A stretch of 64,000 bases of DNA, from positions 230,948 to 294,947 of the forward strand of contig NZ_FMVC01000006.1 of assembly GCF_900101855.1 (NCBI RefSeq), given 5' to 3'. Below, piece after piece: positions 47,239 through 58,300 of the stretch. The notes under the pieces were generated by a model. The model searched no databases, had not been told where the DNA came from, and worked only from the letters and a program-made list of their open reading frames with translations. The DNA comes from Flavobacterium anhuiense. Lineage in GTDB: Bacteria > Bacteroidota > Bacteroidia > Flavobacteriales > Flavobacteriaceae. The position numbers and the translations under genes are program-made. The first letter of the stretch is position 1. Every line of letters starts with the position of its first letter.

Positions 47239-50200
47239 TTAGTTGGTGAAGTGGTATTTATTGGCAGAAAGGATTTTTTTATCATTATCCTTTACCTGTT
47301 TTAATCTTCCATAAGCATCATACTCATAATATGTCGTAAATTCTTTGGGATCAGTGATGCTTGTAACTCCGATAAAAGGATCGTAGGTGTAGGTCGTGAC
47401 CATGGCATCTGGGAAACCAGCTCTCAAAAGTTTTAATTTTTGAATTAAATTGCTTTCAGTTGAAGCATTGATCTCTCCAAATGAAGCAGCAACAGCATTG
47501 TTGATAAGAGTCTGCTGGGTAGCTGTTATGATATTGTTATGACCGCTTAATAAGCTTGCGTTTTCAATTTTGGCAATAGGATATTTTTTATTATCATATC
47601 CCCAGATGTAACATACAGATGCTTTTCCTTTCGGAGTAATTTGCATTGGATTTCCTTTATCATCATAAAGATCATAGGTGATTTCAGGATTTGTACCATA
47701 ATGAGAATCCTTTGTTACTCCATTAAAAGCAGAAAACTGTGAAGGAGGTATTGGTCTATTTAATTCAGTTATATAATTTTGATCAGGAACAAAATTTTCA
47801 TCGCTTTTTTTGTAGGTAAGTACCGAGCTGTTGATTACTTTATTGTTTTTTAATGATGTTTTTTCAACTAAAGGTGATAAAACATTTGCATTTACCATTT
47901 GGCTGTAAATTCCTGTATTGATATTAAAAGGATACAGAAATTTTTGCACAAGGTTTTCTCCTTTCGAATTCAAAGATGAAGACTGTTTGATAAATGATGG
48001 TTTGTTTTCATCATACTCATTATTTGTAGTCTGAACAATGCTTGTGCCGTTATCAAAAAATGATTCTTCTTTAATAGAAGATAAATATTCAGCACCTATA
48101 GTATATTTTTGAAGTTTATGCCCAAAAAAGGACCCAGGATTTTCCTTAAATCTTTGTAGTTCTTCAATTGCAGTTTCACCAGATTGTTCTCCTGTTCTTA
48201 CGTCATATGCGATAAAAGTTTTGTACTTGTATATAGAAAGATCGTAAATTTCATCTACTATTGTATAGTCGTATGAATAGTCTGTTTGTTTAACTTTAAA
48301 GTATGAGGTGTTATCATTTCTGTATTCAATTTTTTTTGTGAGATAATTACCGTGCCAAAAAGTAGAAGGATCAATAACAGGTTTATATTTTTGATATCTT
48401 AAGTAACGAGTATCCATATCGTAGTCATAACGTAAAGGAATATTATGGACGTAATAATTTTCAATTTTGCCTTTGTTTTTATGACTTTCTCCTATATACT
48501 CTGTGACCATGTCATAGTTTACAAGATTGTTTAAAAAGGTATAAAAAGAACCAGGAAAAAAACCAGTTATATATCTAGTCCTATAGTATCCTTGTCCTTG
48601 ATCAAGTGGGAAAAATGGCGTTCCTGTTTCTCCATCCCAATATACGTTAGTATCTCTAATGTAGTACATTGTTGCACTTTCTTCAAAATAATTTTTTACA
48701 TTAGGATCTGGTTGGAGATAAGTAGGAATTATACCAATGCCATTCTCATTTTGTCCATAAGTAAACTGTCTTTTTTTAAGCTCTATACCATTTTTGTCTT
48801 TATCAATTATGGTTTTGATTCTTAGGCCCCCACATTTTCTAATTGCATAAAAATCTTGATATTTATTACCTTCATAGTCAAAAATAGTTGTACCTCCGCT
48901 AGGATATTTAATAGATTGAATCATTCCAATTTTCATATCATCTTCATTGCTGTATCTATTGTTTCCACTTCCAATTTCATTTTGATATACTGTTTGCATT
49001 CCACCAATACAAGTTGGATAGCGCCAATAAATACTGACAACATCTTTTAATATTACATTTTCAACTTGTGAATTATAATAACCCCAATAATCGGCGCTGT
49101 TACATAATTTATCTACTCCAGGAAATTTTTCTAATGAATAATAATTTAAGTCATATTTCTCTATTATTTCATCACTGCTACCTTTAAATTTGATTGAATT
49201 TAAAAAACTTACACCATTAAGTGGTTTTACATCAAATTCAGCTTGTCTTAAAACTTTATTGGCTTTAGAAATTTGAATTTTATTTAGTATTAATTCGTTA
49301 ACATCTCCGCTATTTTTTTTGTAAGAAAAATCAATAATCATATCATTGTAGCTAATTGTAGTAATATAATAACTCTCGTCATTGGGATAAGCAGGTTCGT
49401 TGTAATTTCGTACAAAATAATCTCCTGATTCAAAAAGTGCCCTTTTAGTGGCAGAAAAGAGAGGAGAGTCACGAAAAGCACCAGGGCAACCTGCTCTATT
49501 ATAATAATTTACATAATCATCTAAGTAGTCATTGATTATAACTGGAGTAAGAGGACTTTTTGTGTATACATTCGTATATCTATAATCAAATTTTATAATA
49601 TCTTTTTTATTTGGTGAAATTATAGAAGTTAAATGCCAGGAATTAACATGTTCGTAACCAGGAGTATATTCGTAAAACTTTTTACCACTGTCGCTCTTAC
49701 CAAAAGTATACGTATAACCTTGATCGTCAATTATTTCAAAATTGGTAAAAGTTAGAAGGTTGTTAAAGCCACCTTCAATAGTTATATTATTTATTTTGTA
49801 AGGTTTATAAGGCATGAAAGATGCCGTCTTTACTCCATTTATATCTTTTAAAATGAATTTTCCGCTTTCTCCATTGGGTAAGGAAAAGGTAAAAATATCA
49901 TATTCCGTATCCTCATATTTACCATATATTCCAGGCATTCCTATATGATACAGGTCGTTGTTTTGAAAAATAGGATTATTATTAAAATAACCTTTGTCAG
50001 CTCCACCACCATAAAGAGTCATCCAATCTGGTGAAAAGAATTGATCAATACCTTGTTTATGAGGTCTCCTCTCATCAGGATAACCTCGAACTTCACGACT
50101 TATAAAACCACTTGCATTTAAAGCCCATTTTAAACCAAGCATTCCATTTTCTGCAATGTCAGCTCTCAAACCTGAAGCATGAAACATTAGTTTTAGTGGT

Positions 50201-50415
50201 AAGTTTTTATCTGCAAAAGGAATATCATAAATAGGAATGGTAATATCAACTAATCCTCTTGATAAGTCAACAGGATAATCTGCAAATTGTTTTAAAAGAT
50301 GGACTTGAGGAGATTTTATTCGTTCCTCTGTCAAATTTTGTGGATTGGCAAATTGGCTTTGAGAAAAGCTTTCGACTGATAATAAGGCAATAAAAAAAAG
50401 TAGAACTTTGGTCAT
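47239..50415 (-). CDS. YD-repeat/RHS-type protein, partner of the RHS core protein
   Basis: A 1058-aa secreted protein (signal MTKVLLFFIALLSVESFSQS). It starts with a shell-entry region (SRGLVDITIPIYDIPFADKNLPLKLMFHASGLR is read by its boxes LVDITIPIYDI and LPLKLMFHASG) and ends in YD-like repeats (VTTYTYDPFIGVTSITDPKEFTTYYEYDAYGRLKQVKD, by the boxes TYTYDPFIG and YYEYDAYGRL). No RHS core end or toxin tail. Pairs of this kind precede the RHS core gene in Flavobacterium, and here it lies 85 bases upstream. It may help assemble or display the toxin; that is inference. Confidence 0.85.
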   Translation of the reverse strand: MTKVLLFFIALLSVESFSQSQFANPQNLTEERIKSPQVHLLKQFADYPVDLSRGLVDITIPIYDIPFADKNLPLKLMFHASGLRADIAENGMLGLKWALNASGFISREVRGYPDERRPHKQGIDQFFSPDWMTLYGGGADKGYFNNNPIFQNNDLYHIGMPGIYGKYEDTEYDIFTFSLPNGESGKFILKDINGVKTASFMPYKPYKINNITIEGGFNNLLTFTNFEIIDDQGYTYTFGKSDSGKKFYEYTPGYEHVNSWHLTSIISPNKKDIIKFDYRYTNVYTKSPLTPVIINDYLDDYVNYYNRAGCPGAFRDSPLFSATKRALFESGDYFVRNYNEPAYPNDESYYITTISYNDMIIDFSYKKNSGDVNELILNKIQISKANKVLRQAEFDVKPLNGVSFLNSIKFKGSSDEIIEKYDLNYYSLEKFPGVDKLCNSADYWGYYNSQVENVILKDVVSIYWRYPTCIGGMQTVYQNEIGSGNNRYSNEDDMKIGMIQSIKYPSGGTTIFDYEGNKYQDFYAIRKCGGLRIKTIIDKDKNGIELKKRQFTYGQNENGIGIIPTYLQPDPNVKNYFEESATMYYIRDTNVYWDGETGTPFFPLDQGQGYYRTRYITGFFPGSFYTFLNNLVNYDMVTEYIGESHKNKGKIENYYVHNIPLRYDYDMDTRYLRYQKYKPVIDPSTFWHGNYLTKKIEYRNDNTSYFKVKQTDYSYDYTIVDEIYDLSIYKYKTFIAYDVRTGEQSGETAIEELQRFKENPGSFFGHKLQKYTIGAEYLSSIKEESFFDNGTSIVQTTNNEYDENKPSFIKQSSSLNSKGENLVQKFLYPFNINTGIYSQMVNANVLSPLVEKTSLKNNKVINSSVLTYKKSDENFVPDQNYITELNRPIPPSQFSAFNGVTKDSHYGTNPEITYDLYDDKGNPMQITPKGKASVCYIWGYDNKKYPIAKIENASLLSGHNNIITATQQTLINNAVAASFGEINASTESNLIQKLKLLRAGFPDAMVTTYTYDPFIGVTSITDPKEFTTYYEYDAYGRLKQVKDNDKKILSANKYHFTN

Positions 50416-50927
50416 AGTTTCGGTAATTGAGATAGTTTGTTTTGTGTTGATATAAATGAAAAACGAATTAATTTAAATCAGAAAAAGACAATAGGTATTA
50501 AGTAGACAATTGATAAAAAAGAGAGCAAAAAACAAAATGTTCATTTTAAAATGAGGGATGAGAAGATAAAATTTAGCATAATGTATAAACAACTTTTTTC
50601 CTGTTAAATTTCAGCTAAAATAATGATTAAAATTTATTTTGCAAGAGTTGATATGTGTGTTTTTTACAATTGTTGCAAGTTTTTAATAATTTGTAGTAAA
50701 AATTACTTTTGTTTTATTTAATGCTTTGTTGAATTTTGTTTGCTAAGAAAAAGCACTTCAAATTTAACTCAACCGATTCATCTTCATAAAAGTACATCTA
50801 CACCCCTTAAAAAGAAAAAACTCCCTCCTTTATTTTTCGCAATAGCGGTATTTTGCAGTGCATTCGATTGATTTTTTTCATAGGTTTATTGAAATTAAAT
50901 TACTCGGGCGTTTATTCTATTTTGTTT
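50416..50927. other. Divergent gap between the RHS locus and the HTCS gene
   Basis: About 510 AT-rich bases. Nothing beyond an ACAATTGT palindrome and a near-match to the -7 box (TATTTTGC at 50849) was seen. No ORF is convincing. Confidence 0.5.
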
Positions 50928-53900
50928 ATGAAAAACATCAAAAACTGCATTTTAAGTCTTATTCTATTTTTTGCGACTGTTATCAGTTCATTTGCTCAAA
51001 GTTCCGATTTGTACTTTGATCATATTAACTACGATAACAGTTTTTCGCAGAGTATGATTTCGAGTATTCATCAGACCAAAAAAGGTTTTATCTGGATTGG
51101 AACGGCGAATGGTTTAATCAGTTATGACGGATATGATTTTCTGCGATATGTTTACAATAAAGATATTCTGAACAGCATCAGCAACAATCATATAAATGTA
51201 ATTCTGGAAGATAACGAAAGACAGCTTTGGATTGGAACCAATAACGGATTGAATCTTTTTAATAAAAATGAAAAAAGCTTTTTGCGCGTTGACGTTCAGA
51301 AAATAAAAGGCGGAAGAAACTATATTTCATCCATAATTCAAGACGATCAAAACCGAATTTGGATCGGAACTTTTGGCGGAATCAAACGCCTGAACAGACA
51401 GAAATATCTGTTGGAAGAAATCTCAAACGATCATAATTCGCCATTCAGAAAAAGTAGGGTTTTGTCTTTGTTTTATGATCGAACTTACGGAGTTTTAGTT
51501 GGAACATCCAAAGGTTTGGAATGTTTTGATCCTAAAAACGGTTCGAAAAAAACGCTTCCAAAAGTTTTAGCAGAAAATGAAGCTTTACTAAAATCAAAAA
51601 TCTGGAAAATTATTAAAGAAAAAAATGGCGATTTATGGTTTGCTACCGAAGCAAATGGTGTTTTTCGTTTTGAGGTCAGCAAAAATTCTGTGACCAATTT
51701 TCTTCTAAATGCAAATAACAGAAAAAGTTTGTCTTCCAATTGGGTAAATGACATCGTTTCTATTGATGACAATACGATCTGGTTTGCCACAAAAAATGGT
51801 TTATGCGTTTACAAAAAAGACAGAAATGAATTTACAAAATATGGGCATAATCCGTTACAGAATTACAGTCTTTCTGATGATGATGTCAAATGTTTTCTAA
51901 AAGATCGTCATAATGATATTTGGATAGGTACGAATGGAGGAGGAGTTAATTTTTTCCAGAAAACGAATACCAATTTCACAAATATTAGAGAAGTCATAAA
52001 ACCAAATTTCGGACTGAATACAGCCTTTGTTAATGCTGTTATAAAAGAAAATGACGGATCTGTTTGGGCTGGCACCAATGGCGGAGGCTTAAATTATCTT
52101 GATTTTAGAAATAATAAAAATGCTTCTTATCAAATTGAAGCTCATGATTTTGACAAAAGCGTGAACATGATAACGGTTTTAGCGAATCAAAACGAACAAA
52201 ATTTGTTTTGTGGAACTTTCAACGGGTTATTCAAATTCAATAAAAACACTAAAACATTTCAGTTTATATCGCTTTCGCGAAAGGATTCCAAAGAAAGAGA
52301 ACGTCCGATTACGTCTTTATTGATGGATAACGGAGATCTCTGGGTGGGAACAAATGGCAACGGATTGAAAAAAGTAATGCCTGATGGAACGGTCGAAATT
52401 TATATGGCCGATGGTTCTGCCAATTCGCTCACTGATAATTTCATTACAGATATTGCAAATAGAAAGGACGGACTTTGGATTGCCACACAATATGGTTTAA
52501 ATTATTTCGATAAAAAGTTAAAACAAATTACCCGAGTTTTCAAAGCAGGTCCTAAAAGCGGTTTGTCAAATAATAGTCTTACGGTCATGTTTACCGATTC
52601 TAAAAACCGATTTTGGATTGGTGCAGAAAGTGGAGGCGTAAATATTTTTGACGAAAAGAAAGGCCGTTTCTTCGAAATCAACCGTTCGATGGGTTTTACA
52701 GATGAAACCATCAAAAGTATTTCTGAAGATGCCGAAGGAAATATCTGGATTAGTGACAATAATTTGCTTTATAAAATCAAAACCAAAAATGTAAAACCTG
52801 TTCCTAATATTAAAGATTTTGAAATCACTTCTTTTTCTTCGAATGATGGTTTGAAAGTAAAGCAATTCTCAAACAATTGCAGCATAAAACTAAATGAAAA
52901 AGAACTGGTTTTTGGATGTTCAAATGGTTTAATCATTTTTAATCCTTCCAAATTAATTAAAACAAAAGATAAATCACCAATTGTTTTAACCAAGCTAATT
53001 GTTAATAATGAAGAAATTAAACCTGGAAATAAAGAGGTTTTTTTGGAAAAAAGGATAAGCGAAACTTCAGAAATCACTTTAAAGCACGATCAAGGATACA
53101 TCGGATTAGAGTTTAGTGCGATGAATTTTATTTCGCCAGAAAAAAATGAATATGCTTATAAATTGGAAAGTTCATTTAATAAAGACGAATGGCATGTGAT
53201 AGGCTCACAGCATTATATTAACTTGACTAATTTGAATTCGGGAACTTATCTGCTGAAAATTAAAACGTCTAATGGAGGAGGAGAGTGGAATCCGACAATT
53301 AAAACTTTAAAAATTATCATGTTACCGCCTTGGTGGAAAACTTGGTGGGCCTATTTGTTTTATATCGCACTATTGGCTGGTGCTTCGGTTTTATTGTTCC
53401 GTTTTTTAAGAAATCGAGAATTATTAAAACAAGCTTATTATTTGGAACAAGTTGAAAAAGAAAGACAGGAAGAATTGTATAAAATGAAATTGGATTTCTT
53501 TACCAATGTTTCTCACGAAATTAGAACGCCATTGACATTAATTAGCGGACCAGTTGAAGAACTTCTGAGCGGTGCCGAAAAAGGTTCAAATCTTGAGCAT
53601 AAACTGAAAACCATTAAAAGCAATTCTGATCGATTGTTAAAATTAGTCAATGAATTAATGGATTTTAGAAAAGCTGAAAAAGGAAGCATGAAAATCTATT
53701 GCGAACAACAGGATATTGTTTCATTTTGTTTTGATATTTACGAGTCATTCCGCGGAATTGCAGTCGAGAAAAAAATCGATTATAAGTTTGTGCTGAATAT
53801 CAATACGGCTTTGATTTATTTCGACAAAAACCAAATGGAGAAAGTAATCTACAATCTGCTTTCGAATGCTTTTAAATTTACCAGTAAAAATGGCCGTATC

Positions 53901-55061
53901 ACTCTTGCGGTAGAACAAAAGGAAGGTGAAGATTTTATCGAAATTAAAGTCAAAGACAATGGAATTGGGATTCCAGAAAACAGAAAGAAGAAAATCTTCA
54001 AGAATTTTTTCCAGTTGGACGAACGCGGAAGCGCCAATTTAGGAAGCGGAATTGGTTTGGCTTTAAGCAAAAGCATTGTAGAGCTGCATCATGGCGAAAT
54101 AAAGGTGCAGACAGAAGCCGATTCTAATTTCAATACCATATTTACAATAAAATTGAAGAAAGGAAAAGAGCATTTTAAAAAATCGCAGATTGTTGAAAAT
54201 TCAGTTAAAATCGAAGAAAATGCAAATCCGATTTCGGATGTTAAAACTGAAATTGATCTTTATGAACCAGAATATTTGGATGATGCGGAAAACACTTTTA
54301 AAAAGACCGTTCTGGTAATTGAAGACAATGAAGAAGTACTCTCTTTTGTGTATGACATTTTATATGCCGATTATAAAGTGCTGAAATTTACAAATGGAAT
54401 CCAGGCGCTGGAATACATGGAAAAGGAAATTCCAGATTTAATTGTAAGCGATGTGATGATGCCAGAAATGGATGGTTTTGAATTGTGTACGATTTTAAAA
54501 ACAAGTCAAAATACCAATCATATTCCGGTTATTTTATTGACGGCAAAATCTTCGACTTTAAATAGAATCGAAGGGCTTTCGACTGGTGCTGATGCTTATA
54601 TTTCGAAACCTTTCAGTATAGAAGAATTAAAACTTACGATTGCCAATTTATTATCTGCAAAAGAAATTATGCGTCAGAAATATGGCGATGGATTTACTGG
54701 AGATACAGAACAGGAAAATCTAAATACTCCTGAAGGACAGTTCCTCAAAAAACTGATTCAGATTATCGAAGCCAATCTTGACAATACCGATTTTGATGTA
54801 AATGATCTGGTAAACGAAATAGGAATGAGCCGAACGGTATTGTATAAAAAAGTACAGTCGCTCACAAATCAGTCAGTGGCTGGTCTCATTAAAAATATGC
54901 GTTTAAAGAAAGCAGCGAGTTTATTGGCCAATACCAGTTATTCAGTTTCTGAAGTTGCTTATATGGTTGGTTTTAATGATCGAAAACACTTTAGCAAAGA
55001 GTTTAAGAAGTTTTATAATTTATCGCCAAGTGAATATAAAGGAGCTCAGAGTAAAGTTTAA
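50928..55061 (+). CDS. Hybrid two-component system regulator (HTCS) of PUL 2
   Basis: Start at 50928 (MKNIKNCILSLILFF) gives a clean signal peptide; the upstream frame has none. The 1377-aa protein has a periplasmic double beta-propeller of Reg_prop repeats (IWIGTNGGGVNFF, VWAGTNGGGLNYL and others), a Y_Y_Y domain (YAYKLESSFNKDEW), a membrane segment, HisKA with H863 (FFTNVSHEIRTPLTLI), HATPase (NLLSNAFKFTS; GSGIGLALSKS), a receiver with D1175 in SDVMMPEMDG, and an AraC-type DNA-binding domain. Such proteins sense glycan fragments and activate the adjacent susCD operon. Confidence 0.96.
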   Translation: MKNIKNCILSLILFFATVISSFAQSSDLYFDHINYDNSFSQSMISSIHQTKKGFIWIGTANGLISYDGYDFLRYVYNKDILNSISNNHINVILEDNERQLWIGTNNGLNLFNKNEKSFLRVDVQKIKGGRNYISSIIQDDQNRIWIGTFGGIKRLNRQKYLLEEISNDHNSPFRKSRVLSLFYDRTYGVLVGTSKGLECFDPKNGSKKTLPKVLAENEALLKSKIWKIIKEKNGDLWFATEANGVFRFEVSKNSVTNFLLNANNRKSLSSNWVNDIVSIDDNTIWFATKNGLCVYKKDRNEFTKYGHNPLQNYSLSDDDVKCFLKDRHNDIWIGTNGGGVNFFQKTNTNFTNIREVIKPNFGLNTAFVNAVIKENDGSVWAGTNGGGLNYLDFRNNKNASYQIEAHDFDKSVNMITVLANQNEQNLFCGTFNGLFKFNKNTKTFQFISLSRKDSKERERPITSLLMDNGDLWVGTNGNGLKKVMPDGTVEIYMADGSANSLTDNFITDIANRKDGLWIATQYGLNYFDKKLKQITRVFKAGPKSGLSNNSLTVMFTDSKNRFWIGAESGGVNIFDEKKGRFFEINRSMGFTDETIKSISEDAEGNIWISDNNLLYKIKTKNVKPVPNIKDFEITSFSSNDGLKVKQFSNNCSIKLNEKELVFGCSNGLIIFNPSKLIKTKDKSPIVLTKLIVNNEEIKPGNKEVFLEKRISETSEITLKHDQGYIGLEFSAMNFISPEKNEYAYKLESSFNKDEWHVIGSQHYINLTNLNSGTYLLKIKTSNGGGEWNPTIKTLKIIMLPPWWKTWWAYLFYIALLAGASVLLFRFLRNRELLKQAYYLEQVEKERQEELYKMKLDFFTNVSHEIRTPLTLISGPVEELLSGAEKGSNLEHKLKTIKSNSDRLLKLVNELMDFRKAEKGSMKIYCEQQDIVSFCFDIYESFRGIAVEKKIDYKFVLNINTALIYFDKNQMEKVIYNLLSNAFKFTSKNGRITLAVEQKEGEDFIEIKVKDNGIGIPENRKKKIFKNFFQLDERGSANLGSGIGLALSKSIVELHHGEIKVQTEADSNFNTIFTIKLKKGKEHFKKSQIVENSVKIEENANPISDVKTEIDLYEPEYLDDAENTFKKTVLVIEDNEEVLSFVYDILYADYKVLKFTNGIQALEYMEKEIPDLIVSDVMMPEMDGFELCTILKTSQNTNHIPVILLTAKSSTLNRIEGLSTGADAYISKPFSIEELKLTIANLLSAKEIMRQKYGDGFTGDTEQENLNTPEGQFLKKLIQIIEANLDNTDFDVNDLVNEIGMSRTVLYKKVQSLTNQSVAGLIKNMRLKKAASLLANTSYSVSEVAYMVGFNDRKHFSKEFKKFYNLSPSEYKGAQSKV

Positions 55062-55068
55062 CGGCAAT

Positions 55069-55139
55069 CCCGATAGCTATCGGGAGTGAAGGTTTAAGCA
55101 AAGTCCGCAAAGTTGAATATTAAACTTTGCGGACTTTGC
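55069..55139. repeat. CCCGATAGCTATCGGG palindrome plus GCAAAGTCCGCAAAGTT inverted repeat
   Basis: A perfect 16-base palindrome at 55069-55084 is followed by 17-base perfect arms (55098-55114 and 55123-55139) with an 8-base loop. It begins 8 bases after the HTCS stop and probably also terminates transcription. Sequence related to this unit recurs in the 26.1-26.2 kb gap. Confidence 0.85.
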
Positions 55140-55369
55140 GCTTTTATTCCTTGCGAGCTTTGCGGTTAAATATTCGAAAAAAAATAACCACCTCACAATT
55201 TTTTAAGGTTTATATTACGAATAATGCTTTTTAAAGCCCTTAAAACACAAATAAACACATTCACGCCCCCAAATGCGAATGTTTTCCTCCCCTAAAACCA
55301 TCATTTATTAGTCACATTTGCAACATAAATCATGACTGATTTCTATCTAACTAACCAAACAATTATTTT
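55140..55369 (+). other. Leader region of the SusC2 operon
   Basis: The rest of the 308-base HTCS-SusC2 gap. CACATTTG at 55313-55320 is a one-mismatch -7 box, 50 bases before the ATG. An HTCS binding site is expected here but I could not define one. Confidence 0.4.
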
Positions 55370-58300
55370 ATGAAACAAAACAAACGTGTCAAGATGTTTT
55401 GCCGTGAAGGAAAATATCTAAAACTAGTTTTAGTACTGTTTATGTGTATTTTTTCGACCACAATTAATGCACAGGAAAGTCCGATTTCTGGAAAAGTAGT
55501 CGATAATGCTGGACTGCCTCTTCCAGGTGTAAACGTCCATGTAAAAGGAAGCACAAAAGGAACCCAAACCGATTTCGACGGTAATTTTACGATTAGTACT
55601 GCCCCAAAAAGTACACTTGTATTCTCTTTCATCGGAATGGATGAGGTTTCGGTGGAAACCGAAAACAAGAAAAACCTAAAAGTAGTTTTAAAACCAAGTT
55701 CTCAAGCTTTAGACGAAATCATTGTTGTAGGTTATGGCACCAAAAAGAAAAGTGACGTAATCAGTTCTGTGGCTTCAGTAAAACCGGGAGATATGACTAA
55801 AGTGGCAACTTCTGATGTTGGAGAAATGCTTCGTGGAAAAGCAGCCGGTGTACAAGTAAGTTTAAATGATGGCGGACCGGGAAGTTCTTCTTCAATCCAA
55901 ATTAGAGGAAAAAAATCGATTAACGGAAGTAACGAACCGATCGTTATTGCAGATGGAATCGTAATCGGAAACATTAACGATATTAATGCCAACGATATTG
56001 CTTCTTTGGAAATCTTAAAAGATGCTGCTGCACAATCTATTTACGGAGCAAGAGCTTCAAATGGTGTAATCTTAATTACGACTAAAAGAGGAAAAACAGG
56101 AAAAGCAAAAATCTCGTACAATGGTTTTTCTGGAATTCAAACCATCAACAGAAATTTTGATGTTTACAGCGGAGAAGAATTTGCGCAGTTAAAAAGAGAA
56201 GCCTACAGAACAAGCAATGGTGGGGTTTATCGTCCAGACGATCAGGTTTTCACACCGCTTGAACTGGAATCTGTTCAATCTGGGAAATATATCGATTGGG
56301 AAAAATTGGTTTTAAGAACTGGCGTAACAAACAACCACAGTGTTAGTATTTCGTCAGGGACAGAGAAAACAAGTATTTTTTCGAGTATCAACTATATTAA
56401 TACTTCTGGAGTTGTTCCAAATTCGGATTACGAAAAAGTTGCCATGCGTGTCAATGTGGATCAAAGAATTACAGATTGGCTGAAAGTTGGAATGAATGTT
56501 TCGCTTCAGTTTTCTGAATCTAACCGTCCGAATGTGGGCAATATTTTAAATAATGCAATTAATACATCTCCGTTAGGACAAGTTTATAATCCAGATGGTT
56601 CTTTCCGTTACCTACCGGGAGGAATTCAAGAAACACCAAATCCGCTGATTGATGTTTACGAAACGAATACTAATGAATTGAACCGTAACGACATCATGAA
56701 CGTGTTTTTGGATATTAATCTGGCAAAAGGTTTTACCTATAAATTGAATGCCAGCCGCAGATCGTGGAATTACAAAGCGATGTCTTTCAATACTTCAAAA
56801 TCACTTTCAGGAATTGCAAACTCAGGGCAAGGAAGCGGTTATATTCGTTTTCAGGATAATGTAGAGTATCAATTGAGTAATATTTTACATTATAATTTAA
56901 ATGTAGCCGAAAAAAATCATTTTAACGTAACGGGAGTTTATGAACTTACCTCATCAGAATACAATGATTTTAGAAACTCTGCGAGCAGAATTCCGAGTGA
57001 TATTCTTGGGATTTATGGTTTAGAAAGTGCGTTCTTAAATACGCCTGAAATTGGAGGAAATGAAAGATCGTTGATTTCTTTTGCCGGAAAATTAGAGTAT
57101 GATTTTGACAGCAAATACTATTTTACAGTTTCAGGAAGAGCTGATGGATCTTCAGTATTTGGAGCCAATAATAAATGGGGATTCTTTCCGGCCGTCAATG
57201 CGGCATGGAATGTTTCGAATGAAGAATTTATGAAAGAACACGTTCCTGTAATCAGCAATTTAAAATTGAGAGCAAGTTATGGTAAAGTGGGTAATCAGCC
57301 TCAGAACCCATATCAAAGTATGGCAACAGCGACACAGAGAGATTACATTATCAATGGTGTAAAAGTTTCGGGTTATGTCCCAGGTTCGCAATTATCAAAT
57401 CCAGATTTAAGATGGGAAACTTCTACACAATTAAACTTGGCAGCTGATTTTGGTTTATTTAAAAACAGATTAACAGGAACGGTTGAGGTGTATAATACAG
57501 ATACTTCGGATTTATTGATTTATGAAACGCTTAACGCGAATACAGGTTATACGACCAAACTTTCTAACATTGGAAAAGTAAACAACAAGGGTTTGGAAGT
57601 GACTTTAAATGGAGATGTATTCAAAACAAAAGATTTTAGATTGAATCTTGGAGCCACTTTTACTAAAAATAAAAACAGCATTGTAAGCATCTACGGAAAA
57701 GATGCAGACGGAGACGGAAGAGAAGACGACGCTGTTGGAAACTTATGGTTTATTGGAAAACCAATAGATGTTTACTATCGCTACAAAGCAGTTGGAATTT
57801 ATCAGGAAGGAGAAAATATTCCGCTGGTAACTGGAACTACTTTATATCCGGGAGATATCAAATTATGGGACGCAGATCCGTCAAACGGAGCCAATCCGAA
57901 TCCAGATCAAGACAGGGTAATTACATCTAAAATGCCAGATTGGTTCGGAACTTTTTCTGTGGCTTTAGAATACAAACAATTTGATTTCTCAGCAGATATT
58001 TATACGGTTCAGGGTATTACAAGAGATAATCCATTTTTATACGATTATGTGCGTGGAGGTTCTCTAAGAGGAGTTAAAAACGGTATCAAACAAGATTATT
58101 GGACGCCAGAAAACCCAGGAGGAAACTGGCCGAGGCCAAGGGACGGAAATGATCCGCCGTATATCAATACTTTAGGATTGCAGGATGCCTCATACATTCG
58201 TTTACAAAACATTTCTTTTGGATTTAAATTCCCAGAGAGCACGCTAAAACCATTAGGATTAAGCAATATGAGGCTTTATGTAACAGGCAGCAATTTGGTT

